From positions 1-16,247 of the forward strand of contig JAEDHX010000043.1 in NCBI GenBank assembly GCA_016296785.1: a stretch of 16,247 nucleotides of DNA, in the 5' to 3' direction. Of the stretch, positions 1-6,215 are shown piece after piece. This stretch comes from Coprococcus sp. (GTDB lineage Bacteria; Bacillota; Clostridia; Lachnospirales; Lachnospiraceae). The notes beneath the pieces are model-generated. The model was not told the origin of the DNA. It worked only from the letters and a program-made list of their open reading frames with translations, and made no database searches. A program made the translations under genes and the position numbers. Numbering within the stretch: the stretch's first letter is position 1; each line of letters begins with the position of its first letter.

Positions 1-53
1 ATCATCACGTTACAATATTACTTATAATACCACACTTATCCCAAAACCACAAC

Positions 54-87
54 TATTTGCCACGGGGACATATTTGCCACGGGGACA
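54..87. repeat. 17-bp perfect tandem duplication at the left end of hairpin element copy 1
   Basis: The 17-base unit tatttgccacggggaca occurs at 54-70 and again, unchanged, at 71-87. The second unit runs straight into the terminal motif of the hairpin element, so the outer end of the element has been duplicated together with four or five bases of flanking DNA. Copy 2 at 15927 has no such duplication. Replication slippage or an abortive mobilisation event at the element end could produce it; the sequence does not decide between them. Confidence 0.85.
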
Positions 88-368
88 GGTCCCGCGGCTG
101 ATATTATGTCAACCGCAGCTTGCCGTCAGGGTTTTGATTCTTGTTCATGATGGGTGCTTGTCTTTATGGCGTTATATATGCTGCCCTTCGTATGCCGTTA
201 AAAGATTTGGTAATATCTATTATCATGTTGCACAAATCTTTCAAAAGTTATACGAAGGGCAGAATATATAGCACCATAAAGACAAGCATCATCACAAACA
301 AGAAATATACCCCATATCAGCAAGTTGCGGAGCGTCAGGTGCTAAGCCGCGGGACCTGTCCCCATAGC
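76..368. repeat. Long-hairpin repeat element, copy 1 (about 293 bp, short-stem form)
   Basis: The whole segment folds on itself. The left arm (about 76-209) is an imperfect inverted repeat of the right arm (about 233-368), with a 23-base loop at 210-232. Well-matched blocks include the ends (83-99 with 344-361 in inverted order), a perfect 15-bp block (155-169 with 274-288), the gcccttcgta block (183-192 with 251-260) and aagatttg (202-209 with 233-240). The ends carry the motif ggggacaggtcccg, itself nearly palindromic. The right end is slightly decayed (ccccatagc where the left end predicts ccccgtggc). Short open frames cross the element but have no ribosome binding site and follow no coding pattern. 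It resembles a MITE-like or REP-like non-autonomous element; no transposase is present. A second copy in the same orientation begins at 15927. Confidence 0.85.
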
Positions 369-378
369 GAGTAGGGGG

Positions 379-407
379 TTGTCTACTTGGCGGGGTTGTG
401 GTAGAAT
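379..407 (+). promoter_or_regulatory. Putative sigma-A promoter of tyrA-aroA
   Basis: A -35 box TTGTCT (379-384) and a -10 box TAGAAT (402-407) are separated by 17 bases, upstream of the tyrA start at 472. The -35 box lies only 10 bases past the end of the hairpin element. This is a match by eye to the consensus, without experimental support. Confidence 0.5.
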
Positions 408-471
408 AGGTTTAGTTTACTTATCGCTTTAACGTGTTAAATTGCGAAGAATACATATATGGAGTGTTATT

Positions 472-1566
472 ATGACAAATTTCAGGATTGGTTTTATTGG
501 GCTAGGATTGATTGGCGGGTCTGTTGCCAAATCAATTAGGAGGATTTTTCCGAACTACTATATTGTAGCAATGGATAGTAACAGGTATACTCTTGAAGAG
601 GCAAAGAAAGAAGGTACACTTAATGAGTTTACCGATGATATTTCTGAGATAGCAAAATGTAATTATATATTCCTGTGTGCGCCTGTTCATTATAATATCG
701 AGTATCTTAAGCAGCTTAAGCCTCTTCTTAAGGAAAACACCGTTTTGTCGGATGTGGGTAGTGTTAAGCTTGATATATATACTGCTGTTAAAGAGCTTGA
801 GCTTAGTAAGTATTTTATTGGCGGTCATCCTATGGTTGGTTCAGAGCGTTCAGGCTTTAATGCAGCATCTGACAGATTAATAGAAAATGCTTATTACTTT
901 ATCACTCCTTCTGACACAGTAGATAACGCTAAGGTTGAGGAGTTTATTACATTTATTGGTGACCTTGGTGCTATACCTATTATGTATTCTCCAAAGGAGC
1001 ATGATCGAATCACTTCGTATATAAGCCATATTCCTCATGTCATCGCTGCTTCACTTGTAAATCTTGTAAAAGCAGCCGATACTCCGGATGGGATATTCAA
1101 AGCCCTGGCTGCCGGTGGTTTTAAGGATATTACGCGTATTGCTTCTTCAAATCCAATTGTTTGGGAGCATATACTCCTTAGCAATCCTGAAAATATAGTA
1201 AATGGGCTTAAGGAATATATTGAGCTTATAGAAAAAATAATATATGATATAGAACATAATGACGGTTCTGATATAAACAACTTCTTTGACAGTTCAAGAA
1301 GCTATAGGGATTCAATACCAAATAATACAAGTGGTGTTATTCGTATGCATCATGAGCTATTTGTAGATATACCTGATGAGCCGGGTTCCCTTGCTAAGGT
1401 TACTGCCATATTAGCTGATGCAAATATTAATCTTAAGAATTTTGGTGTTTCTCATAACAGAGAGGACGAGGAAGGTGTATTAAGACTTTCTTTCTATGAT
1501 GATATATCAAGGCAGAAAGCTCATAATATTCTATACGATAACGGATACCGTCTATATAACAGATAA
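472..1566 (+). CDS. tyrA: Prephenate dehydrogenase with C-terminal ACT domain
   Basis: Cytosolic enzyme that oxidatively decarboxylates prephenate to 4-hydroxyphenylpyruvate, the committed step to tyrosine. The 364-residue protein opens with a Rossmann fold: GLGLIGGS at residues 10-17 and an Asp at the end of the second strand (D35, in VAMD), which favours NAD over NADP. GGHPMVGSE holds the catalytic His (H119), and SHIPH (H186, H189) matches the conserved substrate-side His motif. Residues about 293-364 form an ACT domain (ELFVDIPDEPGSLAKV), the usual site of feedback control by tyrosine. An upstream TTG at 442 in the same frame is possible, but the ATG at 472 has GGAG seven bases before it and the extra residues are not family-like. 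aroA follows after 22 bases, so the two probably form an operon. Confidence 0.95.
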   Translation: MTNFRIGFIGLGLIGGSVAKSIRRIFPNYYIVAMDSNRYTLEEAKKEGTLNEFTDDISEIAKCNYIFLCAPVHYNIEYLKQLKPLLKENTVLSDVGSVKLDIYTAVKELELSKYFIGGHPMVGSERSGFNAASDRLIENAYYFITPSDTVDNAKVEEFITFIGDLGAIPIMYSPKEHDRITSYISHIPHVIAASLVNLVKAADTPDGIFKALAAGGFKDITRIASSNPIVWEHILLSNPENIVNGLKEYIELIEKIIYDIEHNDGSDINNFFDSSRSYRDSIPNNTSGVIRMHHELFVDIPDEPGSLAKVTAILADANINLKNFGVSHNREDEEGVLRLSFYDDISRQKAHNILYDNGYRLYNR

Positions 1567-1588
1567 CTACATTATAAGGTGGAAAGAA

Positions 1589-2866
1589 ATGAAATTTACA
1601 AGAATTAATAAATTAAACGGAGAATTATGCATTCCCGGTGACAAGTCAGTTTCTCACAGGAGTATAATGCTTGGTTCTCTGGCAGAAGGAATTACCGAGG
1701 TACATGGATTCCTAAATAGTGCTGACTGTATGGCTTCAATGAATTGTTTTAGAAATATGGGAATAGATATTTCATATGATGGTAATATAGTAACCATCAA
1801 CGGAAAAGGACTTCATGGACTCAAAGAATCACCTGTAACTCTTGATGTTGGCAACAGCGGAACAACAACAAGGCTTATGTCAGGAATTCTTGCCGCACAG
1901 GATTTTACCAGTCGTATTACAGGCGATGCATCCATTTGCAAGAGACCTATGAAAAGAATAATGACGCCTCTTAGTCTTATGGGTGCAGATATTACCTCAG
2001 AATTGGAAAATGACTGCACACCTCTTATTATTAAGGGTAAGAAATTACACGGAATCTCATACAACTCACCTGTTGCCTCTGCGCAGGTCAAATCATGTAT
2101 CCTTCTTGCAGGACTTTATGCAGCCGGAGAAACAAGCGTAACGGAACCATACATATCACGTAATCATACAGAGCTAATGTTTGACTCTTTTGGTGTACCG
2201 GTTCAAGTATCAGGAAATACCGTTACAGTTAAACCTGCAGACAAGCTTTATGGTCAAAAGATTGTTGTTCCGGGAGACATATCTTCTGCAGCATATTTTA
2301 TCGTTGCAGGTCTTATCACTCCTAACTCTTCAATTACAATAAAAAATGTTGGAATCAACCCAACAAGAGACGGAATAATTGAAGTAGTAAAGAAAATGGG
2401 TGGTAACATTACATTTTCTAATATTTCTAGTGATGTCGGAGAACCAACTGCTGACATAACAATAAGAACGTCATCCCTTAAGGGCTGTGTAATTGAAGGT
2501 GAAATAATACCTAAGCTAATTGATGAAATTCCTATAATAGCCGTGTTAGCCTGTTTCGCTGAAGGAACTACAATAATAAAGGATGCAGCCGAGCTTAAAG
2601 TAAAGGAATCAAACAGAATAGATATGATGGTAGATAACCTTGCTGCTATGGGTGCAGATATTACAGCTACTGATGATGGAATGATAATAAACGGCGGAAA
2701 AACGCTACATGGTACAACTGTGGACTGCAAGCTAGACCACCGCATAGCAATGAGCTTTTCAATAGCCGGGCTAAATGCAGATGGTGAAACTAAAATAATA
2801 GGCAGCGAAATTATCAACACCTCTTATCCTGGCTTCTTTGATGATTTGGCTTCAATTATGAATTAG
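1589..2866 (+). CDS. aroA: 3-phosphoshikimate 1-carboxyvinyltransferase (EPSP synthase), class II type
   Basis: Transfers the enolpyruvyl group of phosphoenolpyruvate to shikimate 3-phosphate, the sixth step of the shikimate pathway. The 425-residue protein has the two-fold inside-out barrel signature. Visible motifs are GDKS (17-20), GNSGTT (88-93), RPM (119-121), SAQVK (164-168), RNHTE (191-195), NPTR (257-260), DEIP (312-315), KESNR (339-343) and DHRIAM (383-388). The set GDKS, SAQ-x-K, R-x-H-x-E and N-x-TR is that used to define class II EPSP synthases. Asp312 and Glu340 correspond to the acid/base pair of the family. The frame is open further upstream into tyrA, but the ATG at 1589 follows aaggtgg six bases upstream and gives normal family length. 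Confidence 0.97.
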   Translation: MKFTRINKLNGELCIPGDKSVSHRSIMLGSLAEGITEVHGFLNSADCMASMNCFRNMGIDISYDGNIVTINGKGLHGLKESPVTLDVGNSGTTTRLMSGILAAQDFTSRITGDASICKRPMKRIMTPLSLMGADITSELENDCTPLIIKGKKLHGISYNSPVASAQVKSCILLAGLYAAGETSVTEPYISRNHTELMFDSFGVPVQVSGNTVTVKPADKLYGQKIVVPGDISSAAYFIVAGLITPNSSITIKNVGINPTRDGIIEVVKKMGGNITFSNISSDVGEPTADITIRTSSLKGCVIEGEIIPKLIDEIPIIAVLACFAEGTTIIKDAAELKVKESNRIDMMVDNLAAMGADITATDDGMIINGGKTLHGTTVDCKLDHRIAMSFSIAGLNADGETKIIGSEIINTSYPGFFDDLASIMN

Positions 2867-2886
2867 ATGATTAATTTAATAAACAG

Positions 2887-2931
2887 AAAAACGGCCGGTA
2901 ATAGCTAAATTACTATTACCGGCTGTCTATT
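2887..2931. terminator. Bidirectional intrinsic terminator between aroA and the DUF4190 gene
   Basis: A perfect 11-bp stem (2894-2904 with 2913-2923) encloses an 8-base loop. On the plus strand it is followed by tgtctattattt. On the minus strand the tail reads cgtttttctgttt, the better T-run. It lies 27 bases past the aroA stop and 22 bases past the stop of the convergent minus-strand gene, so one hairpin can serve both. Confidence 0.85.
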
Positions 2932-2945
2932 ATTTGATAATTATT

Positions 2946-3581
2946 TCAATAATATCTATAATTACTAATGTTACCAATCGAGCTTGCTAATATACCAAAT
3001 ACAATAATGACATAAAGAAGCATGAGAACAGAAAGAATAAGCCCTATAATGCTACATATATTACCCGCCTTTGCAAATCCATTAGCATTGCCACCACTTT
3101 GCTGAACTGACTGTTTGCCCAAAACAAGACCAACAATTCCACATACTATACCAAATATTCCATATGCCCAGCAAAGAATAATACTACATATACCAAGAAC
3201 CATTGAAGCAATACCTTTGCCCTGTCCCGGATCAACCGGCTTATCATTGCCATACGATCCCTGTCCATTATAGCCATTCTGATTACCATAACTATTCTGG
3301 TTATAATAGCCCTGATTGTAATCGCTTTGATTATATACGTTCTGATTATATGGGTCCTGATTATATGAACCCTTGTTGTATGGATCCTGATTATATGAAC
3401 CCTTGTTGTATGGATCCTGATTATATGAACTATTGTTGTATGGATCCTGATTATATGAACTCTGATTATATGAGTTCTGATTAAAAGCATCCTGGCTATA
3501 AGATTCAGTACTATATGTAACTGTATCCTGGTTATTTACGTTCTGTCCTGAATAAGGTGTTCCCTGTCTCTGATTATCCAT
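2946..3581 (-). CDS. DUF4190-type membrane protein with Tyr/Asn/Gln-rich repeat region
   Basis: The 211-residue protein has two parts. Residues 1-115 are low-complexity, dominated by Y, N, Q, S, G and D, with a pentapeptide rhythm of YNQxx and a ten-residue tandem repeat YNQDPYNKGS at about 43-82. Residues about 123-200 hold paired hydrophobic segments (IASMVLGICSIIL, GIFGIVCGIVGLVLG, AGNICSIIGLILSVLMLLYVIIVFGILA) separated by a polar loop, the pattern of DUF4190 membrane proteins. No signal peptide precedes the repeats. The start at 3581 follows a gagagagg ribosome binding site; a longer frame upstream overlaps the preceding gene. It lies 14 bases after the DUF2752 gene, a pairing that suggests one operon. 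The function is unknown; the repeat region may be a flexible tether or a self-associating segment (inference). Confidence 0.85.
   Translation of the reverse strand: MDNQRQGTPYSGQNVNNQDTVTYSTESYSQDAFNQNSYNQSSYNQDPYNNSSYNQDPYNKGSYNQDPYNKGSYNQDPYNQNVYNQSDYNQGYYNQNSYGNQNGYNGQGSYGNDKPVDPGQGKGIASMVLGICSIILCWAYGIFGIVCGIVGLVLGKQSVQQSGGNANGFAKAGNICSIIGLILSVLMLLYVIIVFGILASSIGNISNYRYY
3351..3470 (-). repeat. In-frame 30-bp tandem repeat, four units
   Basis: Four head-to-tail 30-bp units (3351-3380, 3381-3410, 3411-3440, 3441-3470) each encode ten residues of the YNQDPYNKGS type. Units one and two differ by one base; units three and four diverge in their last bases. A looser 15-bp rhythm coding YNQxx extends on both sides, from about 3260 to 3490. 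The near identity of the central units suggests recent slippage or unequal exchange. Confidence 0.9.
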
Positions 3582-3595
3582 ATCTATACCTCTCT

Positions 3596-4030
3596 CTATA
3601 TAATATATCCCGGTATCAGAAGCTTCATAATATATTGAACAATATATATTATAAGTCCAACAATCCAATACCAATTATGCCATCTAAGACCTCTAATCCT
3701 TCCTTTAGAAATCTGCCTTAATGACTGTGAAACAAAAAATACTACACATAATACTATAATATAAATTACTGCTGCGTGGTAATAAAGGCTCGTAAATATA
3801 CGTCCATGCAAGAGAGAAATCAGTGCTCTCGTACCTCCACAGCTAGGACATGGAATCCCCGTTATTTGTTTAAATTTACATGTCATCAAATCCGCAAAAA
3901 ACGGTATATTGCGACTTAAGATTATAAACGTAACTGTTAGCACAAATATTGCAATCATCGTAATAATCTCAGCAATATAAACCGATCGTTCCGGCTCATC
4001 TAAGTATCTTAGTATTTTTTTCTTTTCCAT
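3596..4030 (-). CDS. DUF2752 family membrane protein
   Basis: The 144-residue protein carries the family motif GIPCPSCGGTRA at residues 58-69, with a CxxC pair before a conserved Gly-Gly-Thr-Arg. A membrane segment precedes the motif (about 19-39) and two follow it (about 84-101 and 120-138). DUF2752 proteins are small membrane proteins of unknown function; the CxxC suggests metal or thiol chemistry but this is inference. The ATG at 4030 is preferred. An in-frame TTG at 4036 gives two extra residues. No Shine-Dalgarno sequence lies at a useful distance from either, and a well-formed promoter sits immediately upstream (see 4037-4065). The DUF4190-type gene follows after 14 bases. Confidence 0.85.
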   Translation of the reverse strand: MEKKKILRYLDEPERSVYIAEIITMIAIFVLTVTFIILSRNIPFFADLMTCKFKQITGIPCPSCGGTRALISLLHGRIFTSLYYHAAVIYIIVLCVVFFVSQSLRQISKGRIRGLRWHNWYWIVGLIIYIVQYIMKLLIPGYII

Positions 4031-4036
4031 AGTCAA

Positions 4037-4065
4037 ATTATAATATATATATCCCTGTGAGTAAA
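4037..4065 (-). promoter_or_regulatory. Promoter predicting a leaderless DUF2752 mRNA
   Basis: On the minus strand a -35 box TTTACT (4060-4065) and a perfect -10 box TATAAT (4037-4042) are 17 bases apart. The -10 box ends only six bases before the ATG at 4028-4030, so the expected first transcribed base is the A of the start codon. The same six-base distance is seen between the -10 box and the likely 5' end of the small RNA at 12745. Confidence 0.55.
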
Positions 4066-4123
4066 CATTTTTATAACATAAATAATATTATCTTAAATCC
4101 TAATAAAGATTACCTAACGAATA

Positions 4124-5188
4124 CTAAATGATAATCATTGCATCACCAAAAGAGAAAAATCTGTACCTCTCATTAACAGCCTCCTCATATGCTGCTAGCA
4201 CCTTTTCTCTATCGTACAAAGCAGATACAAGCATAAGTAAAGTTGATTCAGGCAAATGGAAATTAGTAATCAAAGAATCAACTACCTTAAAGTTATATCC
4301 CGGATAAATAAATATTTCTGTCCATCCGCTTGCCTCTCTTACATATCCATTTTCATCTCCAACAGTTTCAAGTGTTCTCGTACTTGTAGTACCAACTGAG
4401 ATTACTCTGCCACCGTTTTTCTTTGTTGTGTTAATTATATCGGCTGCGTCTTTATCAATCATATAGAATTCTGAATGCATATGATGATCAAGAATATTCT
4501 CTTCTTTTACTGGTCTGAAGGTCCCAAGTCCTACATGTAACGTTACATGAGCAATACGTATACCCTTAGCTTCTATTTTATCAAGAAGCTCCTTTGTAAA
4601 ATGAAGTCCTGCTGTAGGAGCAGCTGCTGAACCGTCATGCTTCGCATATACTGTCTGATATCTGTTCTTATCCTCAAGCTTATGTGTTATATATGGTGGA
4701 AGTGGCATCTGACCAAGCTCATCAAGTATTTCTTCAAATATCCCCTCATATTCAAAGCGTATTAACCTATTGCCCTCTTCTACGATGTCAACAACCTCTC
4801 CAACCAGCTTGCCGGTAATCTTACCGGTAATTTCATCGCATTTATCTAAATTAGCTCCAAATACTATTCGAGCTCCTACTCTTGCTTTCTTGCCCGGCTT
4901 TACAAGGGTCTCCCAGGTCGAATCATCCTTTCGCTTAAGCAATAAAACCTCTATTGCTGCACCGGTATCCTCCTTCACACCCATTAGCCTTGCAGGAATT
5001 ACCTTAGTATCATTTATTACAAGGCAGTCACCAGGATTTAAGTAGTCAATAACATCATAAAAATGCTTATGTTCTATAGTATTATTAGCTCTATCAAGCA
5101 CCATCAGTTTCGATTCGCTTCTTCTTTCAAGAGGATCCTGCGCTATCAGCTCCTGTGGCAAATCATAATAAAAATCAGATAATTTCAT
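4124..5188 (-). CDS. queA: S-adenosylmethionine:tRNA ribosyltransferase-isomerase
   Basis: Transfers the ribosyl part of S-adenosylmethionine to preQ1 at position 34 of tRNAs with GUN anticodons, giving epoxyqueuosine. The 354-residue protein matches the family over its full length. It starts MKLSDFYYDLPQELIAQDPL, has NDTKVIPARL (59-68), MPLPPYI (161-167), the signature GSAAAPTAGLHFT (186-198), the TLHVGLGTFRPV segment and TNFHLPESTLLMLVSA near the end. The ATG at 5188 follows gagagag. The gene stands alone here, without tgt. No good promoter is seen between it and the terminator at 5214-5262, so transcription may come by read-through from the secreted-protein gene or from a weak -10 box (5285-5290) that would put the hairpin in its leader. 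Confidence 0.96.
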   Translation of the reverse strand: MKLSDFYYDLPQELIAQDPLERRSESKLMVLDRANNTIEHKHFYDVIDYLNPGDCLVINDTKVIPARLMGVKEDTGAAIEVLLLKRKDDSTWETLVKPGKKARVGARIVFGANLDKCDEITGKITGKLVGEVVDIVEEGNRLIRFEYEGIFEEILDELGQMPLPPYITHKLEDKNRYQTVYAKHDGSAAAPTAGLHFTKELLDKIEAKGIRIAHVTLHVGLGTFRPVKEENILDHHMHSEFYMIDKDAADIINTTKKNGGRVISVGTTSTRTLETVGDENGYVREASGWTEIFIYPGYNFKVVDSLITNFHLPESTLLMLVSALYDREKVLAAYEEAVNERYRFFSFGDAMIII

Positions 5189-5213
5189 CTTAACACTCTC
5201 TCATATATATTCT

Positions 5214-5262
5214 CAAAAAAGACTGTTATGCTTAATCTATTGAATAGTCTGCATAACAGTCT
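5214..5262 (-). terminator. Intrinsic terminator after the secreted-protein gene
   Basis: A perfect 12-bp stem (5220-5231 with 5251-5262) encloses a 19-base loop that can form a smaller ctat/atag hairpin. On the minus strand the stem is followed by ttttttgaga. It lies 35 bases past the stop of the secreted-protein gene and 26 bases before the queA start, so it also sits at the entrance to queA. Confidence 0.85.
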
Positions 5263-5296
5263 CTTTATCTTATCATATAACTAAATTATAAGCAAT

Positions 5297-6064
5297 TTAT
5301 ACTTTCCACTTAGTTGCTTTTTTAACTATATAAACAGTTGATATATATTCCTCAGATGAATCTGTTGAGAAGGTATCAACATATGTAATTCTTACATATG
5401 TATATGCAAGAAAATCACGTGATAAAGTATATGTTCCTGTATTATAATCATCAGAATAGTAGCTATAACCAACATTACCGGTGTAAATAGCCTTTCCATT
5501 CTTTACTGTCTTATACTGTACTTCACCATTTGAATTATACTTACCTACTTCAAGTTTCTTAATCTTATAGCCGGCATTAAGCTTAACAGTAAGCTTACCC
5601 TTGTTAACTGTAGTGTAAATATCATTACCATTCTTAACAGTTGTCTTACCAAGTGTTACACTCTTAACTAATCCACCTGTCTCTGAAACATGTACTCTGA
5701 CTGTCTTTGTGCTTCCAAGTGTCATTCCGGCCTTATTCTTAATCTTAAATACAATCTTATATGTTCCGGTCTTCTTAGCATAGAATGAAACTCTTGCATA
5801 AGCTGATGTTGTTGAAGTTGAATAGTATGTCTGTTTTACAACAAGATTAGAGCTCTTTGACTTAAGTCCTGACAACTTACATCCTGCTGATGGAAAGTTT
5901 ACAGAAAAGCTTCCGTAATGCTCAAGACCTACACCACATCTTACATTTCCCGGTGCAATCTGTGTTGCAGCACTAGCTTCTTTAGCCGGTGAAACAACTA
6001 TTACTGAAATAATCATAGCTACTGCAATTAATGCAGCAATAATCTTTCTTGTTACCTTTTTCAT
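5297..6064 (-). CDS. Secreted protein of unknown function, beta-rich
   Basis: The 255-residue protein has a clear Sec signal peptide: basic MKKVTRK, a hydrophobic core to about residue 25, and an ASA|A cleavage site after residue 32. No LPXTG motif, lipobox or membrane anchor follows, so the product is probably released or loosely held in the wall. Residues about 33-131 look like an immunoglobulin-like beta domain (ending TGTYKIVFKIKN..STKTVRVHV). Residues about 135-255 form a second Thr/Tyr/Lys-rich beta region with no recognised motif. Two Cys (43 and 62) could form a disulfide. The ATG at 6064 is chosen because GGAGG lies eight bases upstream; a GTG at 6079 would put that site inside the gene. 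A single-gene unit with its own promoter and terminator. Confidence 0.85.
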   Translation of the reverse strand: MKKVTRKIIAALIAVAMIISVIVVSPAKEASAATQIAPGNVRCGVGLEHYGSFSVNFPSAGCKLSGLKSKSSNLVVKQTYYSTSTTSAYARVSFYAKKTGTYKIVFKIKNKAGMTLGSTKTVRVHVSETGGLVKSVTLGKTTVKNGNDIYTTVNKGKLTVKLNAGYKIKKLEVGKYNSNGEVQYKTVKNGKAIYTGNVGYSYYSDDYNTGTYTLSRDFLAYTYVRITYVDTFSTDSSEEYISTVYIVKKATKWKV

Positions 6065-6109
6065 TTGATTTTCCTCCACTCAATTAATAAAACTTAACTT
6101 CCATTAAGA

Positions 6110-6137
6110 ATTATAGCATATTATATAAAAAACACAA
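6110..6137 (-). promoter_or_regulatory. Putative promoter of the secreted-protein gene
   Basis: A -10 box TATAAT (6110-6115) and a weak -35 box TTGTGT (6132-6137) are 16 bases apart, in the 151-base gap between pheT and the secreted-protein gene. The gap also holds a weak A/T hairpin near 6127-6145 (aaaaca paired with tgtttt on the minus strand) that might end pheST transcription; I am not confident of it. Confidence 0.4.
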
Positions 6138-6215
6138 CATGTTTTATGCACATATTCAACAATATCATCTTATACACATACTTAATTACATAATATACGC
6201 AAATTCAATCTACTA

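Noticed and set aside
74..374. Two overlapping small open frames (65 and 77 codons) as genes
   Set aside because: They run through both arms of the hairpin element, have no ribosome binding site and encode no recognisable protein; the element's own structure explains the sequence.
442..471. TTG start for tyrA at 442
   Set aside because: The ATG at 472 has GGAG at the right distance, and the Rossmann strand begins directly after it.
2254..2820. 188-codon minus-strand frame inside aroA
   Set aside because: It is antisense to a fully conserved EPSP synthase and shows no recognisable protein or ribosome binding site.
3146..3490. Antisense frames across the YNQ repeat on both strands
   Set aside because: Repetitive DNA opens shadow frames in several phases; their products are periodic artefacts of the same repeat.
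3260..3500. Regular 30-bp repeats as a possible CRISPR array
   Set aside because: The repeats are head-to-tail without unique spacers, are in frame in a coding sequence and code for a low-complexity protein segment; no cas gene is near.
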